Source: CAYTID01 sp964437735 (lineage in GTDB: Bacteria; Bacteroidota; Ignavibacteria; UBA10030; BY39). From it: 64,000 nt of DNA. Within the stretch, counting starts at the first letter, position 1. Each line of letters begins with the position of its first letter. The notes below the pieces were generated by a model. That model worked only from the letters and a program-made list of their open reading frames with translations. It did no database searches and was not told the origin of the DNA. The stretch lies in assembly GCA_964437735.1 (NCBI GenBank), contig CAYTID010000002.1:1-64000 (forward strand). Reading direction: 5' to 3'. The translations under genes and the position numbers were made by a program. Positions 26,487-36,222 of this stretch are shown here, one piece after another.

Positions 26487-28145
26487 TTAAAATACGGCTT
26501 GTTCCTCGTAAATACCAAATACTTCCGTTAACTTATTGCACATTTCTCCAAGTGTAACATATGCCAGTGTACATTCTATCAAAAAAGGCATTAAATTTTT
26601 TCCATTTTTTGAAGCTTCCAAGAGAGCTGATAGCGTGTCTTCGGCTTTCTTATTATCGCGTGTAGCACGGACTTCGTTACAGCGCTGACGTTGTTTAATT
26701 TCTACATCCGGGGAAATCAATAGGATGGGGATCTCAATTTTTTCATTTTCTTCAATATAATCGTTTACTCCAACGATTATTTTTTCTTTCCTATCTAATT
26801 CCAACTGGTATTGATAAGCGGCATTTGCAATTTCCTTTTGGAAAAATCCATTATCTATAGCCGGTATTACTCCACCTTGGGCATCAATCTTTGCAAAATA
26901 TTCTTCTGCTTCCTTTTCCATTTTATCTGTCAGAGCTTCGACAAAATAACTACCTGCGAGCGGGTCAATCGTATTGGTTACTCCTATCTCATGAGCAATT
27001 ATTTGTTGCCTCCTTAAAGCAATCTTCACAGCTTTCTCGGAAGGTAGGGCAAGTGTTTCGTCCATCGAATTTGTATGAAGTGATTGTGTACCTCCAAGAA
27101 CGCCTGCGAGAGCCTGATATGCTGTTCTCACAATATTGTTTTCTGGTTGTTGTGCGGTGAGCGAGCATCCGGCAGTTTGCGTGTGAAATCTGAGCATCCA
27201 TGATTTCGGGTTTTTTGCTTTATATTTATTTCGTAACCTCTTAGCCCAAATTCTTCTGGCAGCTCTATATTTTGCAATTTCTTCAAAAAAATCGAGATGC
27301 GAATTGAAAAAGAAAGATATTCTCGGCACAAATTCATCAACATCAAGTCCGCGTTTAATACCAGCCTCAACGTAAGCAAAACCATCTGCCAGTGTAAAAG
27401 CCAATTCCTGAACTGCTGTTGAACCTGCCTCGCGGATATGATACCCGCTAACTGAAACAGGATTCCATTGCGGGACTTCCTTATTAAGATATTCAAACAT
27501 ATCCACAATCAAACGCATTGACGGTTCCGGTGGATATATCCATTCCTTTTGCGCGATATATTCTTTCAGGATATCTGCTTGGATGGTTCCTCTTAGTTCT
27601 TTTAAATTTACTCCCTGTTTTATTGCTACAGCAATATAAAAAGCCATCAGCATAACTGCGGGAGCATTTATGGTCATTGACGTAGATATTTTCTCAACAG
27701 GTATACCTTTTAGCAAAACTTCCATATCAGCCAATGAAGATATAGATACACCACATATTCCTACCTCTCCTTGAGATAGCGGATCATCCGCATCACGACC
27801 CATAAGAGTAGGCAGATCGAATGCAATGGATAAACCCGTCTGACCGTGCTTTAACAAATAATGATAACGTTCATTCGAATCTTCCGGTGTTCCGAAACCC
27901 GCAAATTGCCGCATTGTCCAAAGTCTTCCCCGGTACATCGAATGGTGAATGCCTCTTGTGTACGGATATTCGCCGGGGAAACCAATATCCGATAAATAAT
28001 TTATTTGTGAGATATCATCCGGTGTATACAACGGTTCGATATGTTCGCCTGACACAGTTGTGAATTTCACAGGCCGTTGCATACCTGATTGTGAGGATTT
28101 TTTTTTCCAATCAAATTTCCCTTTTTTTATTTCGTCATGATTCAT
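26487..28145 (-). CDS. Acyl-CoA mutase large subunit, isobutyryl-CoA mutase-like
   Basis: A 552-residue B12-dependent mutase catalytic chain (TIM barrel) without the C-terminal cobalamin-binding domain, so it needs a separate small subunit that is not in this window. Core motifs are RFHTQTAGCSLTAQQPENN, GTQSLHTNSMDETLALPS and SVSGYHIREAGST. General homology is to methylmalonyl-CoA mutase, but the two substrate-selecting residues read Phe81 (TMRQFAGFG) and Gln199 (YIAQKEW). These are the isobutyryl-CoA mutase pair, where methylmalonyl-CoA mutases have Tyr and Arg. It probably isomerises isobutyryl-CoA and n-butyryl-CoA or a related acyl-CoA. It stands alone, with a 109-base gap from mutL. Confidence 0.88.
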   Translation of the reverse strand: MNHDEIKKGKFDWKKKSSQSGMQRPVKFTTVSGEHIEPLYTPDDISQINYLSDIGFPGEYPYTRGIHHSMYRGRLWTMRQFAGFGTPEDSNERYHYLLKHGQTGLSIAFDLPTLMGRDADDPLSQGEVGICGVSISSLADMEVLLKGIPVEKISTSMTINAPAVMLMAFYIAVAIKQGVNLKELRGTIQADILKEYIAQKEWIYPPEPSMRLIVDMFEYLNKEVPQWNPVSVSGYHIREAGSTAVQELAFTLADGFAYVEAGIKRGLDVDEFVPRISFFFNSHLDFFEEIAKYRAARRIWAKRLRNKYKAKNPKSWMLRFHTQTAGCSLTAQQPENNIVRTAYQALAGVLGGTQSLHTNSMDETLALPSEKAVKIALRRQQIIAHEIGVTNTIDPLAGSYFVEALTDKMEKEAEEYFAKIDAQGGVIPAIDNGFFQKEIANAAYQYQLELDRKEKIIVGVNDYIEENEKIEIPILLISPDVEIKQRQRCNEVRATRDNKKAEDTLSALLEASKNGKNLMPFLIECTLAYVTLGEMCNKLTEVFGIYEEQAVF

Positions 28146-28254
28146 ACATTATTCCGCTAATTTTAGTTTATATCTTTTTTTAAAGATAGTAATATATTGA
28201 GATTTTTTCAACGCGCCTATCCGTACTAAATTGTTTACAAATGTTTGTAAATAT

Positions 28255-30054
28255 CTATCCAAGTCGGCCGAATCGTTTGGCTAATTCATCCAGCGACAAT
28301 TTTACTACAACCGGTCTACCGTGCGGACATACATACGGAACTTTGGATGAAAATAACTGCTCGATCAATGATTTCATTTCATATTGATTTAACGGATCTC
28401 CAAATTTAATTGCCCCCTTGCATGCAAACGATTTTGCCAAATTGTCACGCGGTTCTAATTTCAGGTTGTGCTCGTTTTCCTTATACAAATCAATAATATC
28501 CAGTAAAATTGACGCCTCCTGACCGGACTTTACATCAACAGGTATACCTTCCAGGACAAAAGTTTTATCCCCAAAAAGTTTAACTTGAAATCCAAGAACT
28601 TCGAGATCACTCAGCAATTCGCTTAATATTGCGGCATCTCCGGAATTTAATTCAAATGTGTGTGGAAATAACAATTGTTGTGTTTTGCTGTGAGCCGATG
28701 AAAAATTCGAGACTGCTTTTTCGTAAAGTACTCTCTCGTGTGCTGCATGTTGATCGATGATCATCACTCCGCTTTCGATAGGCATAAGTATATACTGATT
28801 ATGCAATTGAAGTAATTGAGGTGAAAATGCTAAATCTTCTTTCTTATTATCTTTCGAATTTTCTAAAGTGTCATCATTTTTAGCTTGCCTGAAAATAAAA
28901 TCATGCTGAATTTTAATTCCGTTGTCCGTACCAAATCGACCATAATTTATCTGAGTATCAGGAGTCATTTGAGATTTGTCCGAATATACCGGAGAATATC
29001 TTAAGTTAATAAAAGGAGAATCTGTCGAAGATATATTTACGGCAGGAATAAGATTATTTTCCTGCAAAGTTTCGCGAACTGTTCGATTAATCATCTGGTA
29101 AACTACACGTTCATCCTGAAATTTTACTTCTAATTTAGACGGATGAACATTAACATCGACACGTTTCGGATCGATTTGTAAATACAAAATAAAAAATGGA
29201 TAATTTCCTTTTTCGAGTATATTTTCGTATGCCTGAAACACCGCATGGTTGAAATTTCGACTGACTATATAACGATTATTTAGAAAAATAAATTGTTCAA
29301 CTCGCGTTTTACGGGCAAAGTCCGGTTTACTAACAAATCCATCAACGGTGAGTATTCCATGGCTCTCAGATTCAGGATATTCCTTAATTTTAATTAGGGA
29401 CTCAGCAGTTCTGTTACCGAAAATATCTTTTGTTCGGGATTCGACAGTGTTCGGAAGTAGATTGAAAACTGTATCATCACCGCTAATAAATTTAAAATGA
29501 ATTGCAGGATTTGATAAAGATGCACGGACAATTGTATCAAAAATATGTTTGAATTCAATATTCTTATTTTTCAGGAATTCTCTGCGGGCAGGAGTATTGA
29601 AGAAGAGATTTTTTACTATTATCGATGTCCCGATTTCATGAGCTTCTTTAGAAATTTCTTTTATCTCAATCCCCTCAATTTTAATTTTAGTAGCAACATC
29701 TGTCTCTTTTGTTCGGGAGATCAGTTCCACCTGTGACACAGCAGAGATAGAAGCTAATGCCTCGCCCCTGAAACCCAATGTGTGTATATTTTCTAAATCT
29801 TCATATGTCGAGATTTTGCTTGTAGAATGACGTTGAAATGAAACTGGTACATCTTCCTCGCTAATACCCGAGCCATTATCAATTATCTGTATAAAATTCT
29901 TTCCACCATCCTTAATAATAATTGTAATTTTTGATGCTTCAGCATCAATGGAATTTTCTAATAATTCTTTTACAACTGAAGCCGGACGCTGTACAACTTC
30001 TCCTGCAGCAATTTTGCTTGCGAGATTTTCAGGCAGTATGTTTATTTTATTCAT
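28255..30054 (-). CDS. mutL: DNA mismatch repair protein MutL
   Basis: Mismatch-repair ATPase and nicking endonuclease, 599 residues. The GHKL ATPase motifs are KELLENSIDAEA, IIDNGSGI and TLGFRGEALASI. The C-terminal endonuclease metal site DQHAAHERVLYE (434-445) fits DQHA(X)2E(X)4E, supported by ACKGAIKFG and CPHGRP further on. This makes it the nicking type found where there is no MutH. It starts at ATG 30054, 19 bases after the epimerase gene stop, and is probably co-transcribed with it. The linker (about 340-410) is poorly conserved and charged, as usual. Confidence 0.96.
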   Translation of the reverse strand: MNKINILPENLASKIAAGEVVQRPASVVKELLENSIDAEASKITIIIKDGGKNFIQIIDNGSGISEEDVPVSFQRHSTSKISTYEDLENIHTLGFRGEALASISAVSQVELISRTKETDVATKIKIEGIEIKEISKEAHEIGTSIIVKNLFFNTPARREFLKNKNIEFKHIFDTIVRASLSNPAIHFKFISGDDTVFNLLPNTVESRTKDIFGNRTAESLIKIKEYPESESHGILTVDGFVSKPDFARKTRVEQFIFLNNRYIVSRNFNHAVFQAYENILEKGNYPFFILYLQIDPKRVDVNVHPSKLEVKFQDERVVYQMINRTVRETLQENNLIPAVNISSTDSPFINLRYSPVYSDKSQMTPDTQINYGRFGTDNGIKIQHDFIFRQAKNDDTLENSKDNKKEDLAFSPQLLQLHNQYILMPIESGVMIIDQHAAHERVLYEKAVSNFSSAHSKTQQLLFPHTFELNSGDAAILSELLSDLEVLGFQVKLFGDKTFVLEGIPVDVKSGQEASILLDIIDLYKENEHNLKLEPRDNLAKSFACKGAIKFGDPLNQYEMKSLIEQLFSSKVPYVCPHGRPVVVKLSLDELAKRFGRLG

Positions 30055-30073
30055 TATCCGATTTTATATTATT

Positions 30074-31084
30074 TTAATTAATTAAACCGATTCCGGAAAT
30101 ATTATTTAATGTAATTTTCCCGTTGATCGTTTCAACACCTTTAAAGGGATCATTTTTTATTAACAAATTCCCGTCTAAATCCACATAATCAGCCAATGAA
30201 GCGATATGTGATGCCGCTGATATACCTACAGAACTTTCGATCATACAGCCAAGCATTATTTTTAAGCCGAAATACTTTGCGAATTGGATAAGTTCCAAAG
30301 ATTTTCGCAATCCACCGCACTTCATAATTTTTATATTTATACCGTCAAAAGCATCTTTAATTAGAGCTAAATCATTTATATTCACTAAACTTTCATCTGC
30401 AATTATGGGAATATTTACATTTTCTTTTAACCACGCATGACCTTCAATATCAGAAGATTGGAGTGGTTGTTCTACGAATTCTATTCCGAATTTTTCCATT
30501 GCCATAATTTTTTCAAGTGCAACTTCCTTATTTTTCCAACCTTCGTTAGCATCCACCCGTATCGATTTATCGGTGAGGTCTCGGACCTTTTTTATGATCT
30601 CGATATCATCATCCGTTCCGACTTTTATTTTTAATACATGAAAGTTTTTTGCCTGTTTTACTTTTTCCTCTATCAAATTTAAATCGTCAATACTTATGGT
30701 AAATGAAGTCGAAGGTATTTTTGTAGAATTAAATCCAAAATATTTCCAAAGAGGGATATTCATTTTTTTTCCGATCCAGTCGTGTAATGCTATATCCAGA
30801 GCGGCTTTTGCTGAGTAATTGCCTGCTCCTACCGAATCAAAATCACCAAGTATTTCTTCAAGTAAAAATTTATCCTCATGATGGGCAACACTGATTTTCT
30901 TTAAAAATTCAATAACTGTAGTTTCATTTTCATTATAGCGTGGCGATGGAGCTGCTTCACCGATGCCTGTTATACCGTCATGGTCAATTTCTACTATAAC
31001 TCTTTTGACACTGTTTTTGGTATCTCTCGAAGTTTTAAAAGGATAGTTTAATTTTAATTCAATTTCCCTGAAACGCAGATTCAT
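30074..31084 (-). CDS. L-Ala-D/L-Glu type dipeptide epimerase (enolase superfamily)
   Basis: A 336-residue enolase-superfamily enzyme of the muconate-lactonizing subgroup. The catalytic lysine pair lies in LKIKVG (K152, K154) and the metal ligands in VDANEGW (D178), FVEQPL (E205) and ADESL (D230). The second catalytic lysine lies in NIKIMKCGG (251-258). This pattern matches dipeptide epimerases that act on L-Ala-D-Glu from murein peptides. The exact dipeptide is uncertain. It lies between ftsY and mutL on the same strand, 10 bases after the ftsY stop. Confidence 0.85.
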   Translation of the reverse strand: MNLRFREIELKLNYPFKTSRDTKNSVKRVIVEIDHDGITGIGEAAPSPRYNENETTVIEFLKKISVAHHEDKFLLEEILGDFDSVGAGNYSAKAALDIALHDWIGKKMNIPLWKYFGFNSTKIPSTSFTISIDDLNLIEEKVKQAKNFHVLKIKVGTDDDIEIIKKVRDLTDKSIRVDANEGWKNKEVALEKIMAMEKFGIEFVEQPLQSSDIEGHAWLKENVNIPIIADESLVNINDLALIKDAFDGINIKIMKCGGLRKSLELIQFAKYFGLKIMLGCMIESSVGISAASHIASLADYVDLDGNLLIKNDPFKGVETINGKITLNNISGIGLIN

Positions 31085-31094
31085 TTTTATGTAA

Positions 31095-32070
31095 TTAATT
31101 TATTTTTTCAGTTCTATCAAAAAGAGCATCAACAAAGTATTTGCGATTGAACGGCTGGAGGTCTTCAATCCCCTCACNNNNNNNNNNNNNNNNNAACACC
31201 GATGAACCGTACTGGAATATTTAATTCCTGACTAACAGCGAGGACTACACCCCCTTTTGCGGTTCCATCAAGTTTCGTCAATACGAGTCCTGTTACTCCT
31301 ACTACACTGGAAAATTGCTTTGCTTGCTGAATAGCGTTTTGGCCCGTGGACGCATCGAGGACCAATAATATTTCATGCGGTACATCTGGTCTGATTTTTT
31401 GTAAAACCCTTTTTATTTTCTTTAACTCTTCCATCAAATTAACTTTTGTATGAAGCCTTCCTGCTGTATCTATGATAATCACATCGGTATTTTTAGAAAT
31501 ACCCGAATTCAAAGAGTCAAAGGCAACGGCAGCCGGATCTGAACCTTGATTTTGTTGAATTATTTCTACTCCGGCTCTGGCTGCCCAAATCTCCAATTGT
31601 TCATTTGCCGCCGCTCTGAAAGTATCAGCAGCCGCGATTAGAACTTTCTTACCGGCATTTTTATAATTAAAGGCGATTTTACCAATTGTTGTAGTTTTAC
31701 CGACTCCATTTACTCCAACCACCATTATAACATACGGTTTGAGGTCGGATGGCAACGCATAAGGGTCATTATTTGCTTGAAAATCGCTTATAAGAAGCTT
31801 TTCTACTTCTTCCCTCAATAATCGGTCGAGTTCTGCAGGATTTTCATATTTTTCTTCTTTGACCCGCTCTTTTATATTTTTGATGATTGTCAACGTCGTT
31901 GATAATCCGACATCTCCCAGAATTAAAATTTCTTCCAGATTATCAAGTAAATCGTCATCAATCTTACTTTTACCTATAATCAAGCGTTGGACTTTTGCTA
32001 CAATATTTTCGCGAGTTTTTGTTAAGCCTTCTTTTAATTTTTCAAATTTAAATTTATCGAAAAAACCCAT
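31095..32070 (-). CDS. ftsY: Signal recognition particle receptor FtsY, interrupted by an assembly gap
   Basis: SRP-receptor GTPase that docks ribosome-nascent chains at the inner membrane. The NG domain is clear: N-domain helices (1-90), GVNGVGKTTTIGKIA (119-133), the DTAGRLHTK motif and the TKLDGTAKGG motif. A run of 17 N at 31178-31194 interrupts the codons after RFIGV. Beyond it, in the minus direction, the expected C-terminus is readable as EGIEDLQPFNRKYFVDALF and ends at TAA 31095. FtsY proteins read IGVGEG here, so the real gap is probably a single base and the 17 N are a placeholder that breaks the frame. The acidic A domain is short or absent. Confidence 0.93.
31178..31194. other. 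Assembly gap (17 N) inside ftsY
   Basis: Seventeen undetermined bases. The flanking FtsY codons (GGTGTT on one side and GTGAGGGG on the other, minus strand) fit together with one intervening G as Val-Gly-Glu-Gly. The stated length is not compatible with the reading frame. Confidence 0.95.
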
Positions 32071-32075
32071 TACAA

Positions 32076-32624
32076 TTAATTATTCCTTTCAGGAAAGAAT
32101 TTTTTTAATTTAAGAATGTATAAAACAAGAGATATTATAAGAAAAAGTACCGATAACCATATAAATATTATTTTGATACCATCCAATGCTGAAATATTCA
32201 ACAGAACAAGAATTAATACTACAGACAGAAATCCGACAGTCATTTTTCCGATTAAATTGGATTGGGGTATAATTTGAAATGATGATTTCATGTAACAACC
32301 GCCAAACAAAATAAGCAAATCTCTGCCGATGACTGCTATTACAAACCATAAAGGAAGATAATTTTGTATCGTTAAAATCAGTGTTACCGTTCCGATTACA
32401 ATTTTATCTGCGACAGGATCAATAATCTTTCCGAATTCTGTTACCTCACCATATTTTCGTGCGAAATATCCGTCTAACCGATCTGTAAGTATTGCAATAA
32501 TCCCGATACCAAGGACATAATACCTGGACGTTTGTGAATTATCTAACAGCAAAATGATTATCGGAATGCTGAGAAGTAAACGCACGAAACTTAAAGTGTT
32601 TGATATATTAAAATACTTTCCCAA
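32076..32624 (-). CDS. pgsA: CDP-diacylglycerol-glycerol-3-phosphate 3-phosphatidyltransferase
   Basis: Membrane enzyme of phosphatidylglycerol synthesis, 182 residues. The CDP-alcohol phosphatidyltransferase motif D(x)2DG(x)2AR(x)8G(x)3D(x)3D is present (D48, D51, D69 and D73 in TDRLDGYFARKYG and GKIIDPVADK). Five or six membrane segments surround it. The NISNTLSFVRL opening is typical of PgsA. The start seems to be a TTG at 32624, as no in-frame ATG precedes the family N-terminus. It lies 5 bases upstream of ftsY in the same direction. Confidence 0.9.
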   Translation of the reverse strand: MGKYFNISNTLSFVRLLLSIPIIILLLDNSQTSRYYVLGIGIIAILTDRLDGYFARKYGEVTEFGKIIDPVADKIVIGTVTLILTIQNYLPLWFVIAVIGRDLLILFGGCYMKSSFQIIPQSNLIGKMTVGFLSVVLILVLLNISALDGIKIIFIWLSVLFLIISLVLYILKLKKFFPERNN

Positions 32625-32775
32625 TTATTTATCCAAATCATTTTTTAAAATTCTTTTTCTATCGTAACAGATAATCGACATAAAAACAAAAAGTCCATAC
32701 CTTACACAATTTTCTTTCCACTAATTTAAGATAATAATTTTCCTTGTAATATTTAACAACCTGAAAAGAATCGTA

Positions 32776-34380
32776 TTAATCAAAAATTGAAATGCTAGTA
32801 TCAGTTTTCCAATTTTTGTCATCAAGATTCGGGTAATCGGTAGTAAAATGCAAACCGCGGCTTTCTTTCCTGATCTGGGCACTTCGTATAATCAATTCTG
32901 CTGTCAAAGCAAGATTTCTTAATTCAATTAAACCCTCTGTGACCTTGGTTTTTTTATAGAAATGTTCGATTTCATCCTTTATAAATAAAATTCTTCTGAA
33001 AGCTCTGTCTAACCTAAGGTTTGATCGAACAATCCCAACATAGTCCCACATGATTTCCTGAATTTCACGTCTACCATGTGAAATCAGAATCCATTCTTCC
33101 ATATTAAATGTACCACTATCGTCCCAGCCTGGAATAGTTGGGAATTTTATATTGATTTTTTTATTCGATTCAATGGCAATAATAGAAGCCCGATGAGAGA
33201 ACACAATAGCTTCAAGCAGTGAATTACTCGCGAGTCTGTTTGCCCCGTGTACACCGGACATTGTCACTTCACCGCACGCCAGAAGATTTTTGATATTTGT
33301 TTTACCATCGATATCGGTAACAACTCCTCCGCAGGAATAATGGGCTGCCGGAACTACGGGGATCATTTCCTTTGTGATATCAATTTTATATTTAGTAAGG
33401 CATGTGTTGTATATAAATGGAAATTTTTCTTTAACTGATTCTTCAGAGAGATGTGTCAAATCGAGCAAAACATTTTCATCACCTCGTTTTTTTAATTCAA
33501 CATCTATGGCTCTGGCTACTATGTCACGAGGAGCTAATTCCAGGCGTTCATCATATTTTGGCATAAACCTATCGCCTGATTTTGTTCTCAGGAATGCACC
33601 AAATCCCCGAACTGCTTCAGATATTAGAAAAGCCGGCGATCCGGATTGATACATTGATGTTGGGTGAAATTGAATAAATTCCATGTTTCCGATCACTGCA
33701 CCTGCGCGAAAAGCCATCGCAATCCCATCACCAGTTGCGATCAACGGGTTTGTTGTGTGTCGGTACACGTGCCCTAATCCTCCTGTAGATAACATGGTAA
33801 CATTTGCTAAAAATTTATGTACTACTCCCGAATCAGCATCTAATACGTATGCTCCCCAACAATGGATTTCAGAATATTTTTGTACATCCAGCCCAAGATG
33901 ATGTTCAGTAATGAGTTCAATAGCAATATGGTTTTCAAATACCCGAATATTTGGATGTCGAGATATTTCCTGCAGTAAGGCTCTTTCAATTTCGCGTCCT
34001 GTAAGATCCTCAGCATGAACAATTCTGTTACGTGAGTGCCCCCCCTCTCTTCCTAAATCAAATTTGTCCTGTTCTTTTGTAAACCGGGCACCGAAATCGA
34101 TCAATTCTTTTAAACGTTGGGGTCCTTCAGTTACCAATATTCTGACGGCATCTTCATGACATAAACTTGAGCCCGTTTTCAATGTATCATTTATATGTAA
34201 ATCAAATGAATCATCTGTACCAAAGACACTGGCAATACCTCCTTGCGCATAATTAGTATTAGATTCAGCTTTTTCTTTTTTGGTAATAACTGCAACCGTT
34301 CCGTGATGAGCTACCTTCAATGCGAAAGATAAGCCGGCAATCCCACTGCCGATCACTAAAAAATCTGTCCGAATTTCCAA
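32776..34380 (-). CDS. nadB: L-aspartate oxidase
   Basis: FAD enzyme that oxidises L-aspartate to iminoaspartate, the first step of de novo NAD synthesis. The 534 residues begin with a Rossmann FAD motif, GSGIAG (11-16), followed by SNTNYAQGGIA. The catalytic region includes GREGGHSRNRIVHA, FHPTSMYQ and the AAHYSCGGV motif, ending with a helical domain. The start is a TTG at 34380 with AGGAT 8 bases upstream. No nadA or nadC is present in the window. It is 16 bases after the argD-like gene. A 151-base gap with no feature follows toward pgsA. Confidence 0.95.
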   Translation of the reverse strand: MEIRTDFLVIGSGIAGLSFALKVAHHGTVAVITKKEKAESNTNYAQGGIASVFGTDDSFDLHINDTLKTGSSLCHEDAVRILVTEGPQRLKELIDFGARFTKEQDKFDLGREGGHSRNRIVHAEDLTGREIERALLQEISRHPNIRVFENHIAIELITEHHLGLDVQKYSEIHCWGAYVLDADSGVVHKFLANVTMLSTGGLGHVYRHTTNPLIATGDGIAMAFRAGAVIGNMEFIQFHPTSMYQSGSPAFLISEAVRGFGAFLRTKSGDRFMPKYDERLELAPRDIVARAIDVELKKRGDENVLLDLTHLSEESVKEKFPFIYNTCLTKYKIDITKEMIPVVPAAHYSCGGVVTDIDGKTNIKNLLACGEVTMSGVHGANRLASNSLLEAIVFSHRASIIAIESNKKINIKFPTIPGWDDSGTFNMEEWILISHGRREIQEIMWDYVGIVRSNLRLDRAFRRILFIKDEIEHFYKKTKVTEGLIELRNLALTAELIIRSAQIRKESRGLHFTTDYPNLDDKNWKTDTSISIFD

Positions 34381-34396
34381 AATTTATATCCTATAT

Positions 34397-35572
34397 TTAT
34401 AAAGTTTCAAAAACCGCTTCAAATTGACTAATCGCAAAATCGACTTCTTCTTTATTTAAAATCAATGGTGGTAGAAGTCGGATTACATTATTGTTTGTAC
34501 AATTAACCAACACACCTTTATCTAATAAGCTCTTAACAATATTTGCACATTCTGTGTTAAGTTCAATTCCTATCATCAATCCTCTTCCTCTAACTTCCTT
34601 TACTAAGGTGTGATATTTAACCATTAATTCATTCAGTTTTTGCCGGAAGTAAATTCCAACATTTTCAGCATTTTCCATAACTCCATTATCTAAAATTTCT
34701 TTCAGGGTAACATATCCTGCGGCACATGCCACCGGATTACCGCCAAAAGTAGTCCCGTGAGCTCCGACTGTAAACACATCGGCAACTTCTTTATTTCCAA
34801 GAAAAGCCCCAAGAGGCAGTCCGCCTCCAAGTGGCTTCGCAATAACAATGATATCGGGCTTCATGTTAAAATGTTCATACGAAAATAATTTACCCGTACG
34901 TCCTAAACCAGACTGAATTTCATCTGCAATAAGTAAAAAATTGTATTTTTGTCTCAGTTCATTAATTTTCGTTAGAAAATTGGGTGAGGCTTCATTTATC
35001 CCCCCTTCGCCTTGTATTAATTCAATAACAATGGCTAATGTATTTTCGTTGATGCTTCCTTCCAGTTCTACGATGTCATTGTATTTACAAAAATTGGTAT
35101 GTTCTAAAAAAGGTTCATATCCGTTCCTGTATTTTTGTCTTCCAGTTATTGAGAGCGACCCCATGGTTCTTCCGTGGAATGAACCATCGAAAGATAGAAT
35201 GTCGGATTTGTTTCTCGATTTCCCCCATTTCCGTATTAATTTTATTGCTCCCTCCATCGCCTCCGTACCGCTGTTTGAAAAAAATATTTTTTCAAATCCG
35301 GTGTTATTTATTAATAATTCAGCTAATTCAATTTGAGGAGCCTGCAAAAATAAATTTGAAACATGTATGTAATTTTCGATTTGTTGTTTGATCGCATCTT
35401 TAATAATCCTATTATTGTATCCAAGGGCATTTACCGCAAGTCCCCCGAATAAATCCAAGTATCTCACACCACTTTTTGAAATTAAATAACAACCTTCACC
35501 TTTTTCAATTTCAATATCCAGACGCTGATAAGTTTTAAAAAAATATTTCTCTTCCTTTTCTTTAAGAGTCAT
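34397..35572 (-). CDS. argD: Acetylornithine/class III aminotransferase
   Basis: PLP-dependent class III aminotransferase of 391 residues. The PLP Lys is K246 in VIAKPLGGGLPLGAF, with Asp217 in LLIADEIQSGLGRTGK and the SNSGTEAMEGAIKL cofactor motif (99-112). Length and the FGGLAVNALGY opening match acetylornithine aminotransferase of arginine synthesis, though ornithine- or other omega-aminotransferase activity cannot be excluded and no other arg genes are nearby. Its ATG overlaps the coaE stop by one base (TAATG), so it is translationally coupled to coaE. Confidence 0.85.
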   Translation of the reverse strand: MTLKEKEEKYFFKTYQRLDIEIEKGEGCYLISKSGVRYLDLFGGLAVNALGYNNRIIKDAIKQQIENYIHVSNLFLQAPQIELAELLINNTGFEKIFFSNSGTEAMEGAIKLIRKWGKSRNKSDILSFDGSFHGRTMGSLSITGRQKYRNGYEPFLEHTNFCKYNDIVELEGSINENTLAIVIELIQGEGGINEASPNFLTKINELRQKYNFLLIADEIQSGLGRTGKLFSYEHFNMKPDIIVIAKPLGGGLPLGAFLGNKEVADVFTVGAHGTTFGGNPVACAAGYVTLKEILDNGVMENAENVGIYFRQKLNELMVKYHTLVKEVRGRGLMIGIELNTECANIVKSLLDKGVLVNCTNNNVIRLLPPLILNKEEVDFAISQFEAVFETL

Positions 35573-36180
35573 TAATTGCCCGCCATTTTATTTAAAAGGT
35601 TATATAAAAATTTCACGTTTAATTCGAGGCGACTCAAGTTATCCCGGTTTTTTATTAAAAAATCCGAGAGCTTTATTTTATTATTTTGATTCATCTGTGC
35701 TTTCAGGCGGTTGATAACATCTTCCCGGCAAATTGAATCACGTTTCATAACACGGTCAATACACATATCTTCCGGAGCATCAACAACAATCACATAATCC
35801 AGAATTTCATCGACCTTCGCTTCATATATCAACGCTGCTTCAATAAAAGCAGTTTTGTGATTTCCGGATTTTTCTAAAAGATCAAATTCATTTTTAATAA
35901 AATCGATAACTTTTGGGTGAACAATTTTTTCGAGTGTTTCTTTTAATTGTGAATCAAGAAAAATTAGCTTCGCAAGTTTTTTTCTATAGATAAAACCGTC
36001 GGGTAAATAAATATCTCCCCCAAACACTTTTTTCACCTTTTGTTTTATTACAGGTTCCGTATCAAGAAGATTTTTTGCAATTACATCTGCATAAAAAACT
36101 TTTGCTCCAAGTTTTTCCAGTATTTTGGAAACTTCCGATTTCCCCGTTCCAATACCTCCTGTAATTCCAATTTTAAGCAT
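35572..36180 (-). CDS. coaE: Dephospho-CoA kinase
   Basis: Last enzyme of coenzyme A synthesis, phosphorylating the 3'-OH of dephospho-CoA. The 202-residue P-loop kinase has GGIGTGKSEV (8-17), the DVIAKNLL substrate motif and the lid KRDSICREDVINRL. Length is normal. It sits between rny and the aminotransferase gene on the same strand, 42 bases after the rny stop, and overlaps argD by a single base. Confidence 0.95.
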   Translation of the reverse strand: MLKIGITGGIGTGKSEVSKILEKLGAKVFYADVIAKNLLDTEPVIKQKVKKVFGGDIYLPDGFIYRKKLAKLIFLDSQLKETLEKIVHPKVIDFIKNEFDLLEKSGNHKTAFIEAALIYEAKVDEILDYVIVVDAPEDMCIDRVMKRDSICREDVINRLKAQMNQNNKIKLSDFLIKNRDNLSRLELNVKFLYNLLNKMAGN

Positions 36181-36222
36181 TTTTCCTAAATGTAATATAA
36201 AAGCCAGTTAATTATTTATCCG

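Noticed and set aside
27128..27508. 126-codon ORF on the same strand as the mutase
   Set aside because: An alternative frame within the mutase gene, which has all its motifs in the main frame.
34941..35336. 131-codon plus-strand ORF
   Set aside because: Antisense of the aminotransferase gene without recognisable domains.
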